Shown: one piece after another, positions 8,098-14,211 of the stretch
Numbering within the stretch: the first letter of the stretch is position 1
How the letters are laid out: the number at the start of each line of letters is the position of its first letter
Assembly: GCA_900546345.1 (NCBI GenBank)
Contig: URCI01000061.1
Coordinates: forward strand, 1 to 15,946
DNA from: an uncultured Prevotella sp.
GTDB lineage: Bacteria > Bacteroidota > Bacteroidia > Bacteroidales > Bacteroidaceae
DNA: 15,946 nt
Reading direction: 5' to 3'
The notes under the pieces: model-generated
Database searches by the model: none
Seen by the model: the letters and a program-made list of their open reading frames with translations, nothing else
Told to the model about the DNA's origin: nothing
Position numbers and translations under genes: made by a program

Positions 8098-9597
8098 ATG
8101 AAATACAAGAATAGTTTATCCATTCTGTTCCTGCTGCTTGTGTCGCTCCTCGTGGGAGCGTGCAGCAGCGACGATGATGTCCAGAAGGCTTCAACGCTCT
8201 CCGTCACGCAAAACGGATCGGTCGTCGACGCCATCACGTTCCAACTCTCTGAGGGCAACACCATGTTGGGCGTCAGCACCGATGCTGACTGGACGGTGAG
8301 CGTGCCCGACGCCGACACCACGTGGTTGAAGATCACACCGCACGCCGGCTATGGCTGGGCTGTGAACGACACGGCGGCGACCAACTCCAAGGCTTACGTC
8401 AAGGTGAGCGTCACCAGCAACGACGGTGTACAGCGCAGCTCACAGCTGACCTTCACAGCTGGTGCGCTGACCAAGGTCGTCACCGTCACACAGAAAGGTG
8501 TCGAGCTCGACCCGGGCGACACCTTCCAAAGCTCCTACGACTTTGTTAAGAGCATCAAGTTTGGCTACAACCTCGGCAATACGCTTGACAGTGATCCCGA
8601 CGTGAACACGTCCTCATGGATCGACTTCACCAAGGGTACGTCGGCCTGGGAGACGGCGTGGGGACAGCCCGTGACCACGCAGCCCATCATCGATGCCATC
8701 ATAGCCAAGGGTTTCAACGTCATCCGCATCCCCGTCTCGTGGCACGCACACATGGACGCCAACGATAGGGTCGACGCCGCGTGGATGGCCCGTGTCAAGG
8801 AGGTTGTCGACTATGTGGTCAAGAAGCATCCCGACTGCTACTGCATCCTCAACGTGCAGCACGACACGGGTGCCAAGGAAGCCAGCCGCAAGGACGATGC
8901 CGGATGGCTCTACGCCAACCTCGACGACTATCCAACGATCACCAAACGCTACCAGAAGTTGTGGAAGCAGATAGCCACCGAGTTCAAGGACTATGACGAC
9001 CACCTGCTCTTCGAGGCCTTCAACGAGATCCTGAACAAGGACAAGTCGTGGGCGTCGACGCCGAGTGCCACCGACCTGCAGGCCGTCAACAAGCTCGAGC
9101 AGGACTTCGTCAACACCGTGCGCGCCACAGGCGGCAACAATGCCTACCGCAATCTTGTGGTCAATCCTTATGCCGCTTCGTCGGCACAGGCCAACCTCGA
9201 CGCCTTCACCGTGCCGCAGGATGTCCATCCGAACCACATCATCGTCTCCATCCACAGCTACGACCCCTATTGGTTCTGCAACGACACCAGCAACAAGGAC
9301 GACGAGCAGTACTACATCAAGGTGTTCGACACGAGCTGCAAGACCGAGATCGACAACGTCTTCACCCGCATCAGCACACGTTGCAACGAGCTGGGCGTGC
9401 CCTACTTCTTTGGCGAGTTCGGTGCCATCGGCGCCCATCCCGAGATGGCCGAGCGTGTGAAGTATGCCGAGTATATGCGCAAGAAGTTTGCCGAATATGG
9501 CACTTCCGGACTGTGGTGGAGCAATCTCTATAACCGTTCGACGGGCGTATGGTACGAGGAGGACCTCGTCAATGCGCTCTTCGGGACAGCTAACTGA
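8098..9597 (+). CDS. BACON-GH5 endo-beta-glucanase/xyloglucanase lipoprotein
   Basis: A surface-attached endoglycanase of 499 residues that would cut the backbone of a beta-1,4-glucan such as xyloglucan or mixed-linkage glucan. The lipobox LVGAC puts the lipidated cysteine at residue 22. A BACON beta-sandwich follows at about 33-133 (ADWTVSVP, TTWLKITP, TKVVTVTQKG). The GH5 barrel covers about 145-497 and looks like subfamily 4 (GYNLGNTLDS, AWGQPVTT, GFNVIRIPVSWHAHM). Predicted acid/base is E310 in FEAFNE and nucleophile E440 in FFGEFGA; R210, N309, H386, Y388 and W473/W474 are also present. One odd point: the motif normally written N-x-H-H-D reads NVQHD, so Gln254 (CAG at 8857) replaces a residue that is His in nearly all GH5 enzymes. 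The start is 18 bases after the SGBP stop, and the gene ends the operon before the terminator at 9665. Subfamily and substrate are inferred from motifs and context. Confidence 0.93.
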   Translation: MKYKNSLSILFLLLVSLLVGACSSDDDVQKASTLSVTQNGSVVDAITFQLSEGNTMLGVSTDADWTVSVPDADTTWLKITPHAGYGWAVNDTAATNSKAYVKVSVTSNDGVQRSSQLTFTAGALTKVVTVTQKGVELDPGDTFQSSYDFVKSIKFGYNLGNTLDSDPDVNTSSWIDFTKGTSAWETAWGQPVTTQPIIDAIIAKGFNVIRIPVSWHAHMDANDRVDAAWMARVKEVVDYVVKKHPDCYCILNVQHDTGAKEASRKDDAGWLYANLDDYPTITKRYQKLWKQIATEFKDYDDHLLFEAFNEILNKDKSWASTPSATDLQAVNKLEQDFVNTVRATGGNNAYRNLVVNPYAASSAQANLDAFTVPQDVHPNHIIVSIHSYDPYWFCNDTSNKDDEQYYIKVFDTSCKTEIDNVFTRISTRCNELGVPYFFGEFGAIGAHPEMAERVKYAEYMRKKFAEYGTSGLWWSNLYNRSTGVWYEEDLVNALFGTAN

Positions 9598-9664
9598 CAA
9601 GAATAGGTTCTCCTTATTACTTTGGTAGGTAATTAGGCCTATATTCATTGTTTTTCAGGATGTG

Positions 9665-9706
9665 GCCATGACAGTGGCGTTTTTTAACGTACTGTCATGG
9701 CTTTTT
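9665..9706 (+). terminator. Strong rho-independent terminator of the polysaccharide operon
   Basis: A perfect 11-bp stem pairs 9665-9675 (GCCATGACAGT) with 9691-9701, and an inner CGTT/AACG stem closes a TTTT loop. TTTTT follows at 9702-9706. It lies 68 bases after the GH5 stop and separates the four-gene operon from the esterase gene. Confidence 0.93.
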
Positions 9707-9718
9707 CCATCCCTGAGG

Positions 9719-9750
9719 TTTGCTGTTCTCGTGATTTTCTGTTAACTTTG
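9719..9750 (+). promoter_or_regulatory. Bacteroidota-type promoter of the esterase gene
   Basis: TTTG at 9719-9722 and TAACTTTG at 9743-9750 are separated by exactly 20 bases, an ideal match to the Bacteroidota primary sigma factor promoter (-33 TTTG, 19-21 spacing, -7 TAnnTTTG). It starts 13 bases after the terminator T-run and predicts a 5' leader of roughly 45 bases before the ATG at 9803. The esterase should therefore be expressed independently of the PUL operon. Confidence 0.85.
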
Positions 9751-9802
9751 TGTGTCAAAGACTACCCTTACGATGGTCGAATCAAATATCTATAAAACCA
9801 AT

Positions 9803-11260
9803 ATGAAAACGACAACATTACTCATCTTTGCCGCTGGTCTTCTGTCGGCTTCAGCCGCTCAGGCCAAGGTGCGTCTGCCGCATATTGTCGGCGACGGCAT
9901 GGTGCTCCAACAACAGTCCGGTGCCCACCTGTGGGGCTGGGACAACCCCGGAAAGACCGTCAAGGTCACAACATCGTGGAACAAGGATGTCTACACGGCT
10001 CAGGCAGGGCGCGACGGCAAGTGGCTCGTTGAGGTGAAGACGCCCAAGGCCAGTCTCACACCGCTGTCGGTGACCTTCGACGACGGCGAGAAGACCACCA
10101 TCAAGAATCTGCTCAGTGGCGAGGTGTGGGTCTGCGCCGGGCAGAGCAACATGGAGATGCCCGTTGGCGGCTTCTACAACTGTCCGGTGAAGGACTATAA
10201 TAATGTGGTGGCTGAGGCTGCGCAAAACAAAGGCATACGGTTTGTGAAGGTGCCGAGTGTGATGCGGACCACACCGCAGGACGACGCGCAGTGCGAGTGG
10301 AAGGCTGCCGATGCCAACAATGTGGCAGACTGCAGCGCCGTGGGCTACTTCTTTGCCCGCATGGTCAACCGCGTGGCCGACGTACCCGTGGGACTCATCC
10401 TTGCCAACAAGGGCGGCTCGCGCGTAGAGAGCTGGCTCGACGAGGCCAACCTGAAGAAATATACCAGCGAGGAGCTCGACTCCGCCAAGATGGTGAAGAA
10501 GTTCCCTTATGACTATCTGCGCCCGCTGTTGTGGGGCAACGGCACATTCCATCCCATCCTCAACTACACCGTCAAGGGCATAATCTTCTATCAGGGTTGC
10601 TCCAATGTAGGTGCGCCGGGCAATGAGTATTCCGACCGGCTGAAGCTCCTCGTGGAGCAGTGGCGTCGCGATTTCGGTCGGGGCGAGCTACCTTTCTACT
10701 TTGTGCAGATTGCTCCTTATATATATGGTGACGGTGCTGACGGCACTTCGGGCGCCTTGCTGCGTGAACAGCAGGAGCGTGCGGCAAGCATCATCCCCAA
10801 CAGTGCGCTGGTTTGCACCAACGATCTTGTTGAGCCTTGGGAGGGCACTCAGATTCATCCCCATCAGAAGCAACCTGTGGGAGAGCGTCTGGCGTTTCTG
10901 GCATTGAACCGCGATTATGGTTTCAAAGGGCTCCGGTGCGAGAGTCCGGTCTATAAGAGCATGTTCATCGAGGGCGATACCTGCTATGTCAGCCTTGATA
11001 AGACCTATGGCGGTGTGTCACGCTACGAGGGCATCCAGGGCTTTGAAGTGGCCGGTGCTGATAAGGTCTTCCATAAGGCGTTAGCCGGACATTTCTGGGT
11101 GCCTGGCAATGACCGCCGCAACGAGACCATCTTTGTGACCTCGCCGGAGGTGAAGCAGCCGAAGTACGTGCGCTACTGCTTCCGCAACTTCCAGCTGGGC
11201 AACTTGAAGAACTGTGCCAACCTGCCTTTGATGCCGTTCAGAACCGATAACGACAAATAG
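9803..11260 (+). CDS. Secreted SASA/sialate-O-acetylesterase-like carbohydrate esterase
   Basis: A GDSL/SGNH-type esterase of 485 residues that likely removes O-acetyl groups from sugars. Residues 1-21 are a type I signal peptide (cut after AQA). An N-terminal beta domain opens with LPHIVGDGMVLQQ, standard for this family. The catalytic block VCAGQSNMEMP supplies Ser115; ANKGGSRVESWL (201-212) and FYQGCSN (262-268) are the oxyanion-region blocks; the late block TNDL...QIHPHQKQPVGERLA supplies Asp341 and His352. In the middle block many relatives have Glu where Cys266 stands. Relatives include sialate O-acetylesterases and the CE20 xyloglucan acetylesterases; lying next to a beta-glucan-type PUL, it more likely acts on acetylated hemicellulose than on sialic acid (inference). 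I chose the ATG at 9803 because it gives a clean signal peptide and fits the promoter at 9719-9750; a longer frame starting with GTG at 9752 begins almost at the -7 element. Confidence 0.92.
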   Translation: MKTTTLLIFAAGLLSASAAQAKVRLPHIVGDGMVLQQQSGAHLWGWDNPGKTVKVTTSWNKDVYTAQAGRDGKWLVEVKTPKASLTPLSVTFDDGEKTTIKNLLSGEVWVCAGQSNMEMPVGGFYNCPVKDYNNVVAEAAQNKGIRFVKVPSVMRTTPQDDAQCEWKAADANNVADCSAVGYFFARMVNRVADVPVGLILANKGGSRVESWLDEANLKKYTSEELDSAKMVKKFPYDYLRPLLWGNGTFHPILNYTVKGIIFYQGCSNVGAPGNEYSDRLKLLVEQWRRDFGRGELPFYFVQIAPYIYGDGADGTSGALLREQQERAASIIPNSALVCTNDLVEPWEGTQIHPHQKQPVGERLAFLALNRDYGFKGLRCESPVYKSMFIEGDTCYVSLDKTYGGVSRYEGIQGFEVAGADKVFHKALAGHFWVPGNDRRNETIFVTSPEVKQPKYVRYCFRNFQLGNLKNCANLPLMPFRTDNDK

Positions 11261-11273
11261 CAGCAAGCGTGCG

Positions 11274-11315
11274 AAAGGATAGCCGCCACCGGCTTTTCGG
11301 TGGATCAAATCCTTT
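11274..11315 (+). terminator. Nested hairpin after the esterase gene
   Basis: An outer stem AAAGGAT (11274-11280) with ATCCTTT (11309-11315) encloses an inner stem CCACCG (11286-11291) with CGGTGG (11298-11303) and a GCTTTT loop. It starts 13 bases after the esterase stop. There is no clear T-run after it, so its terminator role is tentative and may depend on the larger hairpin that follows. Confidence 0.45.
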
Positions 11316-11332
11316 GCCATCGCTCGAAAAGA

Positions 11333-11379
11333 CAATGCCCTTGGAACATTCCTGTAAGAGGAAGATTCCAAGGGCATTG
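11333..11379 (-). terminator. Large convergent-gene hairpin, probably a terminator for the sugar transferase
   Basis: Arms 11334-11353 and 11359-11378 pair over 20 positions with only a two-base internal mismatch, plus one more C-G pair outside, around a 5-base GTAAG loop. On the minus strand TCTTTTCG follows, a modest U-run suited to terminating the transferase gene that ends at 11400. On the plus strand it may also serve as the final stop for the esterase. Confidence 0.7.
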
Positions 11380-11399
11380 CTGTATATGTTTGCGAAGGC

Positions 11400-12851
11400 T
11401 TAGTAGGCGTGCTTGTCGTGTACAAAGAAGGAGCGGAACGTCATGGCCATGATCTTCAAGTCCAGTCCGATGTTCCAGTGCTCCATGTACCAGATGTCTC
11501 GCTGGATGCGCTCCTCCATCTGCCAGAGCTCTTTTGTCTCGCCGCGGCAGCCGGTGACTTGCGCCCATCCCGTGATGCCGGGTTTGCAGAAGTGTCGCAC
11601 CATGTACTTGTCGATCAGCTTGCCATACATCTCGGTATGGATGAGCATGTGAGGACGCGGCCCTACCACACTCATGTTGCCGATGAGCACATTGAAGAAC
11701 TGCGGCAGCTCGTCGATGTTGTATTTCCGTATGAAGTTGCCAAAGGCAAACTTGCGTGGGTCGTTTTCCGTGGCTTGTTTGCTGTCGGCATCCTTGTTGA
11801 CATGCATGGACCGAAACTTATAGCACCAGAACGTCTTGCCGTTGAGGCCCGTCCGTTGCTGGCGGAAGAAGATAGGTCCCGGGCTCTGTATCTTGATGAT
11901 GAGGCCCACCACGAGGGTTAAGGGGATCAGGAAGATGCAAGCCACTATGCTCACGGCAAGGTCAAAGGTGCGCTTGATCAGCTTGTTGAATGGTAGCATG
12001 AGTGCCGACTGGTGGTTGGTGAAGAAGAAGAGGTCGCCCATGCGTATCGGGCGAAGACGTACCGTGGACCCTACAAAAGTACGGGGGACATAATAGAAGT
12101 AAATCACGTTTTTGTCGCAGGAACGCATGATCCGCTCGATCTCGCTACCCATCTCGTGCGGCAGACAACAGTAAACGATGTCAATGCCTGACTGGCTCAA
12201 GGGTGAGCTGTCGTTTTCATGCATCAGCTGATTGAGTTGGCTCAGTGTGCCCAGATAGTGGAAACTGTCGGGGCAGCCTTGGATGGTCGTGTCGCTGTAA
12301 TAGCCGAGTGAGCGATAGCCTATCTCGGGATTCCCCTCCATCTCGTTGTGCAGGGCCAGCAGTGCGGGGTCGTCTCCGACGAAGAGCACCCGCCGCACAT
12401 TGTGTCCCCGGCGTCTCAAATAATTGACGAGGCTGCGCTCACCGATGCGCGAAATCATCAGGGCCACATAGGAGGCAAGGAAGAAAAACAGCAGGAAGTG
12501 CAGTGGGGTGTTGTTGAAAATGAGCTTCATCAGCACAGCGAAGGTCACAGTGAAGGTCAGCGTCAGTCGGAAGACGTTGATGGTCACATCGATGAGGCGC
12601 AGCAGCCGGAAGTGTACGATGCTGCGGAAGAACATCTCGCCGATGAGGATGGCCGCGTTGATGGATAAGACTACGATCCGCGTGTAGGTGTGGAAGTAGT
12701 CGGGAATGTTTTCTCCAAGCACCATGAAGGCGATGTAAAAAACAAAGTTGACAATGACGAAGTCGCAGCATGAAATGGCGGCCAATAGAGTCTTGCTTCT
12801 GTCTATATTGATATTGCTCACAATGGTGGATGTATTAAATAGCCCCCCCAT
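11400..12851 (-). CDS. Polyprenyl-phosphate sugar-1-phosphate transferase (WcaJ-like, initiating)
   Basis: It should transfer a sugar phosphate (commonly glucose or galactose) from a UDP-sugar to undecaprenyl phosphate at the inner membrane, the first step of exopolysaccharide or capsule synthesis. The protein is 483 residues, normal for the WcaJ/PssY type. Four N-terminal membrane segments lie at about 20-135, followed by a CoA-binding-like nucleotide fold (RRVLFVGDDPALL, 153-165; IDIVYCCLP, 223-231). The bacterial sugar transferase domain covers 290-478: KRTFDLAVS, a membrane helix, YKFRSM (344-349), the catalytic pair Asp380-Glu381 in DELPQ, and MSVVGPRP (393-400). It is read divergently from SpmAB and converges on the esterase. 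No glycosyltransferases lie beside it, so it may serve a cluster elsewhere. Oddly, the start codon runs into a seven-G tract (12843-12849). The next in-frame ATG is codon 43, inside a membrane segment, so the chosen start is the sensible one. The donor sugar is unknown. Confidence 0.94.
   Translation of the reverse strand: MGGLFNTSTIVSNINIDRSKTLLAAISCCDFVIVNFVFYIAFMVLGENIPDYFHTYTRIVVLSINAAILIGEMFFRSIVHFRLLRLIDVTINVFRLTLTFTVTFAVLMKLIFNNTPLHFLLFFFLASYVALMISRIGERSLVNYLRRRGHNVRRVLFVGDDPALLALHNEMEGNPEIGYRSLGYYSDTTIQGCPDSFHYLGTLSQLNQLMHENDSSPLSQSGIDIVYCCLPHEMGSEIERIMRSCDKNVIYFYYVPRTFVGSTVRLRPIRMGDLFFFTNHQSALMLPFNKLIKRTFDLAVSIVACIFLIPLTLVVGLIIKIQSPGPIFFRQQRTGLNGKTFWCYKFRSMHVNKDADSKQATENDPRKFAFGNFIRKYNIDELPQFFNVLIGNMSVVGPRPHMLIHTEMYGKLIDKYMVRHFCKPGITGWAQVTGCRGETKELWQMEERIQRDIWYMEHWNIGLDLKIMAMTFRSFFVHDKHAY
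12843..12849 (-). repeat. Seven-G homopolymer at the start codon of the sugar transferase
   Basis: On the minus strand the start codon ATG is followed directly by six more G bases, giving a run of seven G. Gain or loss of one base would change the reading frame at codons 2-3. Whether this length varies in the population cannot be seen here. Confidence 0.8.
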
Positions 12852-12895
12852 TTTTCTGGGTTCAGAGCCCTTTTTTACTGTTGTTCTTAATGTGG

Positions 12896-12927
12896 CAAAT
12901 TTACGACTTTATTTTAGATTATACAAA
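12896..12927 (-). promoter_or_regulatory. Bacteroidota-type promoter of the sugar transferase gene
   Basis: Read on the minus strand, TTTG (12927-12924) and TAAATTTG (12903-12896) are 20 bases apart, an ideal -33/-7 pair. The -7 box ends 44 bases before the start codon at 12851. It faces away from the spmAB promoter in the same 130-base spacer. Confidence 0.82.
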
Positions 12928-12965
12928 TATTGTCAGCTAAAAAATGGCATGTAGCTTTTTTTTAT

Positions 12966-12973
12966 TAACTTTG
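12966..12973 (+). promoter_or_regulatory. -7 promoter element of the spmAB-flippase operon
   Basis: TAACTTTG matches the TAnnTTTG consensus, preceded by a T-rich stretch. No TTTG is found at the usual 19-21 base distance upstream. The element ends only 8 bases before the start codon at 12982, so transcription would begin within a few bases of the ATG. Confidence 0.6.
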
Positions 12974-12981
12974 CACATGAT

Positions 12982-14208
12982 ATGGTACTCAATTATATTT
13001 GGATAGGATTCTTTGTCGTTGCCTTCATTTTCGGTGGCGTACAATTGTTAATGGGTGATACCACCATTTTTCAGAAGATGGTAGATTCCACGTTCGACAC
13101 GTCGAAAACGGCGTTCGAGACCTCGTTGGGCCTTACCGGCGTGTTGGCACTGTGGCTGGGTATTATGAAGATAGGAGAGAAGGCTGGGGCGGTCAATGCC
13201 TTGGCGCGGGTGCTCAGTCCCTTGTTTACCAAGCTTTTTCCCGACATTCCCAAAAACCATCCTGTCATGGGTTCCATCTTCATGAACATTGCTTCCAACA
13301 TGCTTGGCCTTGACAATGCCGCCACGCCGACAGGTTTGAAAGCGATGGCCGGTATGCAGGAGCTCAACACCAAAAAGGACACGGCCACCAACCCGATGAT
13401 TATGTTTCTCGTGCTCAACACCTCAGGACTGACCATCATCCCCACGACGATCCTTGCCTTCCGTGCTTCCTACGGAGCGGCGCAGCCCACCGATGTCTTC
13501 ATCCCCATACTCCTGGCGACCACAGTGGCCACGCTGGCGGGCATCATCATCACGGCCGCCTGGCAGCGCATCAACCTTTTCCAACCTGTGCTGATGGCCA
13601 CGCTGGGCGCGCTTATTGCCTTTGTGGGACTGATCATCTGGGGTTTCGGCCAGATGGACAAAGACACGATGGGCACGGTCACGGCTGTTGCCGGCAATCT
13701 CATCCTGATGACCGTCATCGTGCTGTTTATCCTTGCGGGCGTGAGAAAACACATCAATGTCTACGACGCGTTTGTTGAGGGAGCCAAGGAGGGCTTTACC
13801 ACAGCCGTGAGAATCATCCCCTATCTGGTCGCCATACTTGTTGCGGTCGGTGTGTTCCGTGCCTCGGGCGCGATGGACATGCTCATCGATGGCATTGCCT
13901 GGGTGGTGAAGCAGTGCGGACTGAGTACCGATTTCGTCGGTGCCCTGCCTACGGCTTTCATGAAGCCGCTGTCCGGTAGTGGTGCCCGCGGACTGATGCT
14001 CGAGGCCATGAAGAACTACGGCCCCGACTCCTTTGTGGGTCGGTTGAGCTGCATCTTCCAAGGTTCTACAGACACCACCTTCTATATTCTTGCCGTCTAC
14101 TTCGGCTCTGTCAATATCAAGTACACACGTCACGCCGTTGCCTGCGGCTTGCTGGCCGATCTTGCCGGCGTCATTGCGGCAATAGCAATCGCATATATCT
14201 TCTTTTAA
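12982..14208 (+). CDS. spmAB: SpmA-SpmB fusion membrane protein (Gate/nucleoside-recognition domains)
   Basis: A 408-residue integral membrane protein joining both halves of the SpmA/SpmB pair known from spore formers, where they help spore core dehydration; the role outside spore formers is unknown. The SpmA half (about 1-195) starts NYIWIGFFVV, typical of SpmA, and carries SLGLTGVLALWLGIMKIGEK, NMLGLDNAATPTGLKAM (106-122) and NPMIMFLVLNTSGL. The SpmB half (about 235-408) carries FVGALPTAFMKPLSGSGARG (318-337), YGPDSFVGRLS, QGSTDTTFYILAVYFGSVNI (360-379) and TRH. Each half has a Gate-type core, so a transport-like role is plausible (inference). Fusion of the two halves is common in Bacteroidota. 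The start at 12982 is supported by homology of the first residues to SpmA, yet it lies just after the -7 element, suggesting a leaderless or nearly leaderless mRNA. The flippase gene follows after 3 bases. Confidence 0.93.
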   Translation: MVLNYIWIGFFVVAFIFGGVQLLMGDTTIFQKMVDSTFDTSKTAFETSLGLTGVLALWLGIMKIGEKAGAVNALARVLSPLFTKLFPDIPKNHPVMGSIFMNIASNMLGLDNAATPTGLKAMAGMQELNTKKDTATNPMIMFLVLNTSGLTIIPTTILAFRASYGAAQPTDVFIPILLATTVATLAGIIITAAWQRINLFQPVLMATLGALIAFVGLIIWGFGQMDKDTMGTVTAVAGNLILMTVIVLFILAGVRKHINVYDAFVEGAKEGFTTAVRIIPYLVAILVAVGVFRASGAMDMLIDGIAWVVKQCGLSTDFVGALPTAFMKPLSGSGARGLMLEAMKNYGPDSFVGRLSCIFQGSTDTTFYILAVYFGSVNIKYTRHAVACGLLADLAGVIAAIAIAYIFF

Positions 14209-14211
14209 ATC

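Noticed and set aside
9616..9625. TTACTTTG as a second promoter before the esterase
   Set aside because: The second base breaks the TAnnTTTG consensus, and the terminator at 9665 would stop transcripts from it.
9634..9641. TAGGCCTA palindrome as an operator
   Set aside because: An isolated 8-base palindrome between the GH5 stop and the terminator, with no repeat or promoter beside it.
8614..9648. 344-codon open frame on the minus strand
   Set aside because: It is antisense to the GH5 gene, with no recognisable protein features; a compositional shadow.
9752..9802. Upstream GTG start for the esterase
   Set aside because: It lies 2 bases after the -7 element, before or at the transcript start, and would bury the signal peptide.
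12982..14208. Evidence of sporulation
   Set aside because: SpmA/SpmB homologues are widespread in non-sporulating Bacteroidota; nothing else in the window relates to spores.
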